DNA of 44,447 nucleotides from Bacteroidales bacterium (GCA_024694125.1 JAILKE010000007.1:1-44447); one strand, 5' to 3'; positions 6,045 to 14,699 are shown, counted from the stretch's first letter. A program made the numbers and translations. Notes: a model not told the origin generated them from the sequence alone.

Positions 6045-7736
6045 TTAATAGTTTTCTTTCTTGCCGACGCGGGCTTCGGAAGCATTGACGATATAGTCTC
6101 CGAGGCGCTCCATCTCGCCGACCAGGTCGCTGTAGAGCACGCCGACCTCGTAGTCATATACGCGGTCATTGACAGCACGGATATTCTCCGACTTCAGGCG
6201 GTCACGCATATCGTTGATGGCGAGTTCCAGGCGGTAGGTCTCCTTGATATCGACTTCGTGCGTCTCGTCATGCATCAGGCGGCTCATCTGTGCCAATGCC
6301 TCATTACAGAGGTCAGCCATACGAACCAGATTGGACTGTTGCTCCTGCCCCAACTGCAACGATGACGAATGACGTCGCTGTGAGGTACGTGCCAGGTTGA
6401 AGCATGCATCGGCAATGGACTCCAGTTCTCCGATCTCGCGCATCAGGCGGCGAATCTTGGTCTTGGTCTCATCACTCAGGTGGCCATCACTGACCTGCTC
6501 CAGGTAATGAGCTATCTCGAGTTCTATCTCGTCGCTCTGCTGCTCGGCCTTGTCAATGGCATCGTAGGTCTGCTGAATCTTCTTTTCGTCCATCTCGGTC
6601 AATATAGGACGGACCTCGGTGAACATACGGCAGACCTCGTCTGCATAGCGGGCTGCCTCCTTCTGTGCCTGCAGCACGGCGATCTCAGGCGTCTGGATGA
6701 GGTTGGACTGCAGGTACATCAGTCGGTACGGCTCGGGACCACCCTTCTTGACATCGGGCAATATCCAACGGACCACACGCTCCATCTGCGGAATGAAACC
6801 GATCAGGACGGCTGTATTGGCCACATTGAAACAAGAGTGGAACATAGCCAGAACTACCGGCAACCGCTCTGCCTGTCCGCCCGCCGTGGGATCATAACCA
6901 GCCAGAGAGCAGACCAGATCGACGAATGGATAGAAGACGATGAGCACCCAGGTGACGCCGAAGACGTTGAAGAGCAGATGCGCCAGAGCTGTCTGCCGCG
7001 CCTTGATGCCCACGCCAAGAGCGGCGAAATTGGCAGTGGCCGTAGTACCGATATTCTCGCCCATCACCAACGCGATACCCAGATAAACCGGCAGCACTCC
7101 TGTCGAACAGAGTAATATCGTGATGGCCATCACGGCAGCCGATGACTGCACGACGCAGGTAATGACGGTACCGATGGCGAGGAAAGCGATGATGGTGAGG
7201 TGGCTGCTCGTATCGAACGAAGCGAAGAACTGGACCACCGATTCATTGTGTTCCAAATCAAGCGACTTACCTCCCGCGCTGAGCAGTACCAATGCCAGGA
7301 AGAGGAAAGCGATGCCGTACAGCAGGTCTCCCATGTAACGATGCCGCTTGCTGTAGATGAGCAATATACCGATGGCGAAAGCCGGATAGACCACAGTGGT
7401 GAGGTCCACCGAATAGCCCAACGACATAATCCACGCCGTAAGCGTTGTGCCGATATTGGCGCCCATGATGATACTGATGGACTGTGCCAGTGTGAGCAGT
7501 CCTGCCGAGACAAAAGATACGACCATCACCGTGGTGGCCGATGAAGACTGCACGGCGCAAGTGACAAAGGCGCCGGTGAGCATACCGGTGAATCGATTGG
7601 CTGTCATACGGCTCAAGATATGGCGCAGATGCGAACCTGCCATCTTCTGCAGTGCATCACTCATCATACGCATACCGAATATCAAGAGTCCGAGTGACCC
7701 TAACAGCTGCATGCCAATCATTACATAGTTGTGCAT
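6045..7736 (-). CDS. Na/Pi cotransporter family protein with PhoU-like C-terminal domain
   Basis: This 563-residue inner-membrane protein should import phosphate with sodium. The family's inverted repeats carry the QSSSATT motif (Q63-T69) and its second copy QSSAAVM (Q197 onward), each after a hydrophobic helix, within 8-9 membrane spans up to about residue 330. MGANIGTT and MGENIGTT are the matching glycine-rich re-entrant loops. Residues about 345-555 are a soluble, Glu/Lys-rich helical bundle of PhoU type (DEKKIQQTYDAIDKAEQQSD and following), which in this family is thought to regulate transport. It is a single-gene unit with a near-perfect promoter and a strong terminator. No pst or pho regulator genes adjoin it. 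Confidence 0.93.
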   Translation of the reverse strand: MHNYVMIGMQLLGSLGLLIFGMRMMSDALQKMAGSHLRHILSRMTANRFTGMLTGAFVTCAVQSSSATTVMVVSFVSAGLLTLAQSISIIMGANIGTTLTAWIMSLGYSVDLTTVVYPAFAIGILLIYSKRHRYMGDLLYGIAFLFLALVLLSAGGKSLDLEHNESVVQFFASFDTSSHLTIIAFLAIGTVITCVVQSSAAVMAITILLCSTGVLPVYLGIALVMGENIGTTATANFAALGVGIKARQTALAHLLFNVFGVTWVLIVFYPFVDLVCSLAGYDPTAGGQAERLPVVLAMFHSCFNVANTAVLIGFIPQMERVVRWILPDVKKGGPEPYRLMYLQSNLIQTPEIAVLQAQKEAARYADEVCRMFTEVRPILTEMDEKKIQQTYDAIDKAEQQSDEIELEIAHYLEQVSDGHLSDETKTKIRRLMREIGELESIADACFNLARTSQRRHSSSLQLGQEQQSNLVRMADLCNEALAQMSRLMHDETHEVDIKETYRLELAINDMRDRLKSENIRAVNDRVYDYEVGVLYSDLVGEMERLGDYIVNASEARVGKKENY

Positions 7737-7824
7737 ATATCCAAGTTAATTGATATTTGACAATTGATAAAACTTACCAATAATTTACCAATTGAAAATT
7801 AAAATATGGGTCTATTTTAGAGTG

Positions 7825-7856
7825 CAAAAATAATTATTATTGAGCAATACGACAAA
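7825..7856 (-). promoter_or_regulatory. Promoter of the Na/Pi cotransporter gene
   Basis: TTTG (7856-7853), a 20-base spacer and TATTTTTG (7832-7825) on the minus strand. The predicted leader is about 80 bases and contains AT-rich TTGATA/CAATTG repeats. Confidence 0.7.
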
Positions 7857-8000
7857 AAAATGAAGTTACAATATTGTTACAATTTTGTAACAAGTACAAT
7901 TACGGGATATCCCTGCGATGCTTTTTTTCTCAGTCTGCTTGACAAAATGCACTCCTGACGCGCCATTCGTCCCAAAAAATACGCCAATCGTCCCAAAAAA

Positions 8001-8032
8001 TTGAAATCTGACCAAAAATATCTGTATATTTG
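8001..8032 (+). promoter_or_regulatory. Promoter of the TonB-dependent receptor operon
   Basis: TTGA (8001-8004), 20 bases, then TATATTTG (8025-8032). The expected transcript start near 8038 excludes the upstream in-frame start and supports the ATG at 8109. Confidence 0.7.
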
Positions 8033-8108
8033 CACTGAAATTGATTTTGTCAAGATTGGGCGTCTAATCATTATTTATTTCAAAAACAAACATACAAAAA
8101 CGTTACAA

Positions 8109-10337
8109 ATGTTCAAACAACTTACATTGGTATTGTGTTCTGCGTTCATACTATGCGACCTGCAGGCAGCGGCCAACATATCGGGCATAGTCACTGACAG
8201 AAATGGGCAATCAATCCCCTTCGTTTCAGTAGCAGTCAAAGGAACCACCCTCGGCACCATCTCGGACGACAAGGGACGGTTCGACCTGCGCGTAGCCGAC
8301 GTGCCCGTCACGCTGGCATTCAACTGTATGGGTTTCACAGCCGTCGAACAGACCGTGACCAGCAACACTAGCAAACTGCGTATCCAACTGGACGAAGAGA
8401 GTGCTCAACTGGACGAGGTCCAGGTAGTGGGCCGCTACGGTCGATCGCGCAAAGACAACGTCATCATCGGCGTGGAGAATATCCAGATGTCCGAGATGGC
8501 CAAAGTCCCCGCCCTGATGGGCGAACGTGACGTGATCAAGTCGATCCAACTGCTGCCGGGCATCAAGGCCGAAGGCGACGGATCGTGCGGATTCCAGGTG
8601 CGCGGCGGCACATCGGCCCAGAACCTGATACTCATAGACCACGCCCCCATCTACAATGCGGGCCACCTGATGGGAGTCTTCTCCACCTTCAATGACGATG
8701 CTCTGACCAACGCCTCGCTGTACAAGGGTGCCATACCGGCGCAGTTCGGCGATGCTGCCTCGTCGGTCTTCGACATACAGACCCGCAGCGGAGACATGGA
8801 CCAATATTACTGCAACGCCTCGATCGGCCTGCTGTCGTCCAAGATTGCCATAGACGGCCCCATAGTGCGGGACAAAGCATCGTTCTTCGTCTCGGCACGC
8901 CGCACCTACTTTGAACTCTTCCTGAAACCGACGGAGAAGTACCGCGACAAGGTGCTCAACTTCTACGACATCAACGCCAAGGTCTCAGTCCGCCCCTACA
9001 GCCGCGGACAGGTGAACGTGATGTTCTTCCGCGGACGCGACAACATGGACGTGGGCAAGCACATAGCCGAGATACACTGGGGCAATACAGCCACGGCGCT
9101 CGACTACCGCCACTCCTTCGGCCCTCGGGTCAGTGCCACCACATCGCTCATATACAGCAAGTACGACTTCACGGAATCGATGAACGTGCTGAAACTCAAA
9201 GAGAGTTTCTCCGGCTATATGCAGCACCACACTGCACGTGAGGAGATACGCATCACCCCTGGCGAGCAGCACTCCATCAACCTGGGAGCTCAGTATGACC
9301 ACATCAACCTCAAGTCGGGCGAATTCAGCCTGAGCAACGGTCAGGTGGAAAAGGAACTGCGCCGCGGTGACGAACTGTCGTACTGGGCTGGTGATGAGTG
9401 GCAAGTGCCCTGCGGACTGGAGGTATCGGCAGGAGTGCGCGGGGTGCTCTTCAAGGCTCTCGATGCAGACTGCCGCAAGCGCTACTCCACCTTCGAGCCC
9501 CGTCTGAGCCTCAAGTACCGGATATCGGACCAGCAGAGCATCAAGGCCGGCTACTGCCGCACCTCTCAATACGTGCAGGCCATACTGGACAACGGTATGT
9601 CCTCACCCATAGGCCGATCGGTGATGTCGGGCCGCAACATCAAGCCACAGGTGAGCGACCAGGTGAGCGCAGGTTATGCCACCGAGATTCTGGACCAGAA
9701 GTACGAACTGTCGGTCGAAGCTTACTACAAGAAGATAGACAATGTCTATGACTACCGCGACGGCAAGAACCTCGTGTCGGACATAGAGATGGAGAAACTG
9801 ATACTGCGGGGCGAGGGACGCGCCTATGGCGTCGAGTTCTTTGCCAAACGCAATGCCGGACGACTGACGGGCTGGCTCTCCTACACGCTGTCCTGGGCCG
9901 AGAACAAGGTCGAAGGCATCAACTACGGACGCTGGTACACTGCTGCCAACGACCGCCGGCATGACATATCGATCGTGGCTATGTACCAGATCAACCGCGA
10001 CTGGGACCTGTCGGCCACCTGGCTGTTTACCTCGGGACAGGCTCTGACTGCCCCAAGCGCCAAGTACGACACGGACGAATATACGCACTACTACTATGCC
10101 GAACGTAACGGGTACCGCGCCCCTGCCTACCACCGCCTGGACGTCGGTGTGAACAATACCAAGGAGCGCCGCCGATACACGCGCATCTGGTCATTGGGCA
10201 TATATAACCTGTACAATCACTACAACCCATACGTCATCGTGTTCGAGAATGATGACGAAAAGGCATCGGGCACCAAGACTACCCAGATATCGCTGTTCGG
10301 ACTGATTCCATCAGCCACATTGACCATCAAATTCTGA
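8109..10337 (+). CDS. TonB-dependent outer-membrane receptor with carboxypeptidase-like N-terminal domain
   Basis: The open frame reaches back to 8001, but the promoter and the signal peptide (MFKQLTLVLCSAFILCDLQA) put the start at 8109, giving 742 residues. After the signal come a CarboxypepD_reg-like beta-sandwich (about 22-95, ISGIVTDRNGQSIPFVSVAV), a plug domain (about 110-215, with KSIQLLPGIK and FQVRGGTSAQNLILIDHAP) and a 22-strand-type barrel ending in aromatic LTIKF. It lacks the length and the GSRGANGVI signature of SusC, and the next gene is a DUF4249 lipoprotein rather than SusD. The ligand cannot be told from sequence; the pair is a known alternative receptor-lipoprotein arrangement in Bacteroidetes. 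Confidence 0.92.
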   Translation: MFKQLTLVLCSAFILCDLQAAANISGIVTDRNGQSIPFVSVAVKGTTLGTISDDKGRFDLRVADVPVTLAFNCMGFTAVEQTVTSNTSKLRIQLDEESAQLDEVQVVGRYGRSRKDNVIIGVENIQMSEMAKVPALMGERDVIKSIQLLPGIKAEGDGSCGFQVRGGTSAQNLILIDHAPIYNAGHLMGVFSTFNDDALTNASLYKGAIPAQFGDAASSVFDIQTRSGDMDQYYCNASIGLLSSKIAIDGPIVRDKASFFVSARRTYFELFLKPTEKYRDKVLNFYDINAKVSVRPYSRGQVNVMFFRGRDNMDVGKHIAEIHWGNTATALDYRHSFGPRVSATTSLIYSKYDFTESMNVLKLKESFSGYMQHHTAREEIRITPGEQHSINLGAQYDHINLKSGEFSLSNGQVEKELRRGDELSYWAGDEWQVPCGLEVSAGVRGVLFKALDADCRKRYSTFEPRLSLKYRISDQQSIKAGYCRTSQYVQAILDNGMSSPIGRSVMSGRNIKPQVSDQVSAGYATEILDQKYELSVEAYYKKIDNVYDYRDGKNLVSDIEMEKLILRGEGRAYGVEFFAKRNAGRLTGWLSYTLSWAENKVEGINYGRWYTAANDRRHDISIVAMYQINRDWDLSATWLFTSGQALTAPSAKYDTDEYTHYYYAERNGYRAPAYHRLDVGVNNTKERRRYTRIWSLGIYNLYNHYNPYVIVFENDDEKASGTKTTQISLFGLIPSATLTIKF

Positions 10338-10344
10338 CCCCAAG

Positions 10345-11142
10345 ATGAAACAGATCATATACATCGCAGCCCTGCTCTGCATGACATTGAGCAGCTGCAC
10401 CAAAGAGATAGAAATAGACTACCGCGACATTGACCCTATTCCTGTCATAGAGGGCTATCTGGCTCCCGACCTGGCGGAGGTCAAGATCACCATGACCCGC
10501 AACATGGACGACTCGGTCCACTCTCCCGGCATCGAGGTGGATTACGTCGCCATCTTCAAGCCGGACGGAACGGAATGTGCCCTCGACTATCAGCCGGACG
10601 GCATCTACCGCCCCGCATCTCCCATCAGCCTCACTGACGGTGCCACCTACACTCTGCGCGTCACCATTGACGGCGTGATGTATGTAGCCCAATCGTCGCT
10701 CAGACCTACCATCCAGATATCCGAACCGCAATTCGTGTGGGCCAACATCATGGACTGGATGCAGGTAATGGAATTCGAGACTCTCAACATCCCCGATGGC
10801 GAAGAGGCCTACGGCTGGGTGCGCATACACCATAATGGCGAGATATACTTCTCGGACGCAGGCAAGTGCACGGGCAACTCGCCCTTCGACATCGGCCTGT
10901 ACTATGACTCGGACATGGAGATGGACGAAGATGAAATCATCTACGACGGCGATACACTGCTGCTGGATGTACGCAGCATCGACCTTGATGCCTTCACCTA
11001 CCTCTCGGAGAGCCACGCCGGCAACATGAACCCGACTCAGTACTTCAGTACATCGGTCGCAGACAAGGTCTGCCTGGGATTCTTCGCCGCCTACAATCAC
11101 GTGCAGTACGAAATCATCTATCACAAGACGCCACACGATTAA
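10345..11142 (+). CDS. DUF4249 lipoprotein, partner of the TonB-dependent receptor
   Basis: The gene starts only 7 bases after the receptor stop, so the two are co-transcribed. The 265-residue product has a lipoprotein signal with C18 in the lipobox LSSC, followed by acidic residues (KEIEIDYRDID) and then IPVIEGYLAPDLAEVKITMT. This is the DUF4249 start, in which an Ig-like domain (about 30-125) precedes a second beta-rich domain. Members are regularly encoded beside TonB-dependent receptors in Bacteroidetes and are thought to sit at the outer membrane and help ligand capture, but no ligand is established. The C-terminal domain is somewhat short compared with common members of 270-400 residues. 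Confidence 0.85.
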   Translation: MKQIIYIAALLCMTLSSCTKEIEIDYRDIDPIPVIEGYLAPDLAEVKITMTRNMDDSVHSPGIEVDYVAIFKPDGTECALDYQPDGIYRPASPISLTDGATYTLRVTIDGVMYVAQSSLRPTIQISEPQFVWANIMDWMQVMEFETLNIPDGEEAYGWVRIHHNGEIYFSDAGKCTGNSPFDIGLYYDSDMEMDEDEIIYDGDTLLLDVRSIDLDAFTYLSESHAGNMNPTQYFSTSVADKVCLGFFAAYNHVQYEIIYHKTPHD

Positions 11143-11607
11143 GGACTCTCCCCGACCCTCCCTATGAGGGAGGGAGAGTTAAATATACAAATACTGCGTA
11201 CGATAACCAAAAAGCGGTTCCGTGGAGGTGATTCGTTACAAATTCGTTGAATGAATCGAACACGAATTAAACCCAAAAGGACGAAAGTGATTATGTTTTA
11301 ATTCGTTAAATTCGGTGATAAAAATATAAACGAAAACGAAAAAGCCGTTCCATTGTCAAAAAAATATTTATTTAAAAGAAACCGATTTTGCAAACAAAGG
11401 ATATCAAATAATGGACTTTTATTGCATTTTCTGGACAAAAGAAGGAAAAAGAAAGGAGTTTTACCTATTTTTCGGTGACATTTTCTACCTTTGGAACGGT
11501 TAAACAGAAAGCACAGTCTTTGATACACAACCTGCTCAACTATAATTAACACCAAGAACGTTCGGCAAGCATCAGCTTCCGGAACCTGATTCTAAATAAT
11601 TTACTAT
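11143..11607. other. 465-bp gap: weak hairpin, AT-rich DNA and a -7 box
   Basis: Just after the DUF4249 stop, ACTCTCCC (11145-11152) and GGGAGAGT (11172-11179) can pair around an inner CCTC/GAGG hairpin, but no T-run follows, so termination is uncertain. The rest is AT-rich with scattered AATTCGTT motifs and no believable reading frame. TACCTTTG at 11488-11495 is a possible -7 box for the small lipoprotein gene; its -33 box is poor. Confidence 0.5.
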
Positions 11608-12069
11608 ATGAAAAGAATCTTAAGAATAGCAAGCCTCGTGATGACAGTCGTCATCTCGTTGGCCATGACCTCCTGTGATAAAGTTGACGAAGTGCTGCAT
11701 GGCAACATGCTGGATGGAACCTCATGGATCCAGAATCGCAACATCGAATATGTTGGAGAAGATGGGTACAGACATTCGGCCACAACTACGCTCACCCTCA
11801 AGTTCACCTCACCCACGAAAGGCGAATTGAACACTGTGTTAAATAAAGGTTCGGAAACGGAGGAGAACAGCTACTCGTTCAAATACTCCTTCATAGACAA
11901 TATGATAAGCGGAACCATCTCCATCAGCGATGGAGAATATGCCGGCAAGTACAACATGGCTTACAGCGATTGCGACAACACTCTGATAATATACAGCGAG
12001 AGCGGCACACTCAGCGGTGCTTTTGTCAGAAAAATTGATATCAGAGAAATTGATATCAGAGAAAATTGA
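11608..12069 (+). CDS. Small lipoprotein of unknown function
   Basis: I do not recognise a named family. The 153-residue product has a lipoprotein signal with C23 in LAMTSC. It reads like a small beta-barrel of lipocalin-like or META-like type: DGTSWIQNRNIEYVG at the start, alternating strands such as ATTTLTLKFTS and NSYSFKYSFIDNMISGTISI, and NTLIIYSESGTLSGAFVRK near the end. That pattern (an N-terminal DGTW-like motif and a C-terminal SG-F-R-K motif) is seen in many Bacteroidales lipoproteins that carry no assignment. The last 10 residues, IDIREIDIRE, are encoded by a 15-bp DNA repeat and look like a recent extension. It stands alone between the receptor operon and a candidate RNA. Confidence 0.75.
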   Translation: MKRILRIASLVMTVVISLAMTSCDKVDEVLHGNMLDGTSWIQNRNIEYVGEDGYRHSATTTLTLKFTSPTKGELNTVLNKGSETEENSYSFKYSFIDNMISGTISISDGEYAGKYNMAYSDCDNTLIIYSESGTLSGAFVRKIDIREIDIREN

Positions 12070-12072
12070 TTG
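12028..12072 (+). repeat. 15-bp repeat at the 3' end of the lipoprotein gene
   Basis: AGAAAAATTGATATC, AGAGAAATTGATATC and AGAGAAAATTGATTG follow in tandem and in frame, creating the repeated IDIRE tail. The last unit contains the stop codon. Confidence 0.85.
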
Positions 12073-12135
12073 TTCCCTCCCCCATTCGTCATGAAACCAG
12101 GATGGCACAATCGCCGTCCGAGAGCCCTCCAGCCA

Positions 12136-12165
12136 CAAGTATAGCCAAGTATAGGCAAAAGTATA
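12136..12165. repeat. 10-bp degenerate tandem repeat
   Basis: ACAAGTATAG, CCAAGTATAG and GCAAAAGTAT follow directly on each other, just upstream of the promoter at 12176-12207. Confidence 0.6.
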
Positions 12166-12175
12166 ACACCGGAAA

Positions 12176-12207
12176 TTTGCGTACATAAGATAATATATGT
12201 ACCTTTG
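12176..12207 (+). promoter_or_regulatory. Consensus promoter facing a gene-free region
   Basis: TTTG (12176-12179), exactly 20 bases, then TACCTTTG (12200-12207). Both boxes are perfect. No plus-strand gene follows, which points to an RNA product. Confidence 0.75.
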
Positions 12208-12209
12208 CG

Positions 12210-12330
12210 CCGCTGTTGAGAGAAACCGACCAGACTACATCTGTCGGAGACCCTCAGCAGCGGACGTTCTTTGACATACGGAAATGCTCCCTCATCATTG
12301 TACCAAGGAGGAAATGACAAGGGAGCGAAT
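12210..12330 (+). ncRNA. Candidate small RNA with 5' hairpin
   Basis: The predicted transcript begins with a long hairpin (12210-12263): CCGCTG/CAGCGG, then UUGAG/CUCAG with one G-U pair, an internal loop, then CCGA/UCGG and CAGA/UCUG closed by CUACA. A second hairpin pairs GCTCCCT (12286-12292) with AGGGAGC (12320-12326), with an inner TCATT/AATGA helix. No U-tract follows, so the 3' end is unknown, and the transcript could run on as antisense to the end of the arabinofuranosidase gene at 12378. A 16-codon frame from 12285 is possible but has no support. Confidence 0.45.
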
Positions 12331-12377
12331 ATAAGATGGAAATGCCGCGGCAGAGTCACGACATAACTATGGTTCTA

Positions 12378-14372
12378 TCAGAGCTTGATCTTGATGACCG
12401 AGAATGAATATGGCTGGGCATCGAACGAGAGCTGCTTGCTGACCTGCAGAGGCGAAGTCTGAGGCTGGATGGGCTGTGCATCGAAGTTGTTCTCGACCAT
12501 CGGGTCAGCACCGGAGATGGTGGTGATGGTGGCGTTCTTCTTGATGCTGAAGCGGCTCAGATCGAACTGGAGCGACTCCGCCTTGTCGCCGATGTTGGCG
12601 ACCTTGATATAGAGCTCCTTCTTCTGCGAATTGAGCACGATGGAGGCATCGACATTCTTGTTGTCCGTACTGATGGCAGGATCATAGTAGAAATCGCCGA
12701 AGTTCTGGCCGAACATCTGCTGTACGTAGTAACTGCAGGTCAAGATGGTGGTATCATTGTCGAAATAGATCAGGTCCGGATTCCAGTTGTAGTGACCGCG
12801 CTTGGCAAAGAGAGGTGCATAGCTGGTCATGCAGACCACATCGGCATTGCGCTCGACGTGAATCAGATAGAGAGCCTCGGAGAGTGCATCAATGAGTTTC
12901 TTGTCCTTGGCAGCATACTCGCCGAGATAGACCTTGGTCTTGCGGTCACGGGGATAGGCATCGTACTGCTTGCTGGTCTGGAAGTACTGGCGCTGCTCGT
13001 AATAGTGCTCGTCCATGATGGCCATGCCCAGTTCATCGGCCAATTTCCAGCCGTTCTCGTAGTCCCAGTTGCCTGGATGCGAACCAGGACCTGCGGTACC
13101 GACGATGATGATCTCCGGATGCGCCTTGCTGATGCGCTCGTACATATACTTGAAACGCTCGGTGAACTCGGGCGAGATACGCTCCTCGTTGCCGATGCCC
13201 AGATACTTCAAGCCGAAGGGTTCGGGATGACCAGCCTCAGCACGCTTGCGACCCCAGGTGGTGGTGACGTCACCATTGGCCCACTCGATGAGATCGAGCG
13301 CATCCTGTGTCCACTGGTCCATATCCTCCATAGGACAAGCATCCTGTGCCTGACCCTTCATACTCCAGCCGCCATTGGTACCCTGGCAAGAGACACCGCA
13401 AGGCAGGATGGGCAGAGGAGCACAACCCAGGTCCTCGCACAACTGGAAGTACTCGTAGTAACCCAGTCCCATGGTCTGATGGTAGCCCCAGGTATTCTTG
13501 AGCTGCTTGCGAGCCTCCTTGGGACCGATGGTGGTCTTCCACATGTAGGTGTTCCAGAAACCATCTCCGCCGCCGTGTACTACGCAGCCACCAGGGAAAC
13601 GCATGAACTTGGGATTGAGCCCCTCGAGTGCCTCGCACAGGTCACGACGCAGGCCATGCCCCCGGTATGTATCCTGTGGAATCATCTCGACCATATCGAG
13701 ATCGACTGTACCACGGTCGATGAAGAGTATCTCCACGTGGGCACCACGCCAAGACTGACTTGGCGTGAGGGTGCAGCTGTACTTCTGCCAGATGTTGCCA
13801 CCATTCAGATGTAGGGTATCCTCGGCAAGGATGACAGGTTCGGGACGACGGAAGGTGCCATGAGGGCCCTGATGCTCGACCATCTTGTCGCCCACCAGAA
13901 CGATGCGGGCGTGCATGGCCGACTTGGCAGGACGAGCGAAGAGCGAGAAGTCGTACTTGGCTCCCTCGCGCACCGACATTCCGTCCCAACCATCATTGCG
14001 CAGGCCATAACCGGTCCAACCATTGTAGTCGTAATATTTACCTACACGCTCCACTGTGATGTGGAGATAATTGGGATTGTACTCATTGAGCGGCGAAGAG
14101 CCACGAACCTCGAAGTAACCGAGCGAGTGACCTGGGCGCAACTGACGCCAGGCTGTGGTGGGGCCCCAGTTGTCACGTTCGACGCCACTGTACTCGAACG
14201 ATCCATTCTGGATCATATCGGCATTGAGGCCGCCGTCGGCAGCATAACTGATATCCTCGAAGAAGATACCAATCAGGTCAGGACTGATGGCTTTACCGCC
14301 AGTTGGAACTTTCTGCGCCTGTGCCGGTAACGCGAGCGACAGGGCAAGGGATAGGGTTAAGAGTGATTTCAT
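12378..14372 (-). CDS. Secreted GH51 alpha-L-arabinofuranosidase
   Basis: This 664-residue protein should remove arabinofuranosyl groups from arabinan or arabinogalactan side chains. It has a signal peptide (1-19, ending PAQA), an N-terminal segment with SPDLIGIFFEDISYAADGGL typical of the family, and a CBM4/9-like jelly roll (about 90-235). A GH51 (beta/alpha)8 barrel follows (about 235-500), with acid/base E396 in LGIGNEE and nucleophile E455 in IMDEHYY. The C-terminal beta-sandwich (about 510-664) is the arabinofuranosidase C-terminal domain. The length fits the large secreted Bacteroidetes type rather than the 500-residue cytoplasmic type. No other carbohydrate gene adjoins it, so any co-regulation with the SusCD locus 20 kb away would be in trans. 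Confidence 0.93.
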   Translation of the reverse strand: MKSLLTLSLALSLALPAQAQKVPTGGKAISPDLIGIFFEDISYAADGGLNADMIQNGSFEYSGVERDNWGPTTAWRQLRPGHSLGYFEVRGSSPLNEYNPNYLHITVERVGKYYDYNGWTGYGLRNDGWDGMSVREGAKYDFSLFARPAKSAMHARIVLVGDKMVEHQGPHGTFRRPEPVILAEDTLHLNGGNIWQKYSCTLTPSQSWRGAHVEILFIDRGTVDLDMVEMIPQDTYRGHGLRRDLCEALEGLNPKFMRFPGGCVVHGGGDGFWNTYMWKTTIGPKEARKQLKNTWGYHQTMGLGYYEYFQLCEDLGCAPLPILPCGVSCQGTNGGWSMKGQAQDACPMEDMDQWTQDALDLIEWANGDVTTTWGRKRAEAGHPEPFGLKYLGIGNEERISPEFTERFKYMYERISKAHPEIIIVGTAGPGSHPGNWDYENGWKLADELGMAIMDEHYYEQRQYFQTSKQYDAYPRDRKTKVYLGEYAAKDKKLIDALSEALYLIHVERNADVVCMTSYAPLFAKRGHYNWNPDLIYFDNDTTILTCSYYVQQMFGQNFGDFYYDPAISTDNKNVDASIVLNSQKKELYIKVANIGDKAESLQFDLSRFSIKKNATITTISGADPMVENNFDAQPIQPQTSPLQVSKQLSFDAQPYSFSVIKIKL

Positions 14373-14387
14373 AATAGATCTTTATAA

Positions 14388-14401
14388 TCTTAAATTTAAG
14401 A
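14388..14401. promoter_or_regulatory. 14-bp perfect palindrome upstream of GH51 gene
   Basis: TCTTAAATTTAAGA is self-complementary and lies 16 bases before the arabinofuranosidase start codon, where a dimeric regulator could bind. No clear TAnnTTTG box was found for this gene. Confidence 0.35.
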
Positions 14402-14409
14402 ATTAGACA

Positions 14410-14606
14410 CTCAACTTTCGCAAGCTTCAGTTGAGAGTAGAGAAAGGCTAAAAAAAGTAGAAAAAGGGGAGTGAAAGGGACGACACAAACGTCCCTTGAG
14501 AACTCCTGCCAGTAATAACAAACGTCCCTTTTACTACCTTTTTACTCCCCTTTCACTTCCCTTCTTTACCGAAAGTGAGCAAGTTGAATACTTGCGAAAC
14601 TTGAAT
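14410..14606. repeat. Nested imperfect inverted repeat, about 200 bp
   Basis: The outer arms share TTTCGCAAG (14416-14424 and, inverted, 14591-14599). The inner arms share GGGACG after a purine-rich GGAGTGAAA/GTAGTAAAA stretch (inverted near 14522-14560). Two local hairpins lie inside: CTCAACT/AGTTGAG (14410-14416 with 14429-14435) and AAGGGACG/CGTCCCTT (14475-14482 with 14490-14497). There is no coding frame. It lies between the GH51 promoter region and the acyltransferase terminator. Confidence 0.5.
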
Positions 14607-14621
14607 TGGTATGTTGCAATA

Positions 14622-14675
14622 CAAAAAAATGCAAGGAAATCATGCCGACACACTGTTCGAGCAAGACTCCTTGCA
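14622..14675 (-). terminator. Terminator of the acyltransferase gene
   Basis: On the minus strand TGCAAGGA (14675-14668) pairs with TCCTTGCA (14637-14630), followed by a run of T residues (14629-14622, one interruption). The 30-base loop is long but can pair internally. Confidence 0.6.
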
Positions 14676-14699
14676 ATATAATATTCTGATGGTGTGGCA

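Noticed and set aside
8001-8108. N-terminal extension of the TonB-dependent receptor
   Set aside because: The promoter lies inside this stretch and a signal peptide begins exactly at 8109.
11298-11555. 85-residue minus-strand frame
   Set aside because: Phe/Leu/Ser-rich translation of AT-rich intergenic DNA with no family features.
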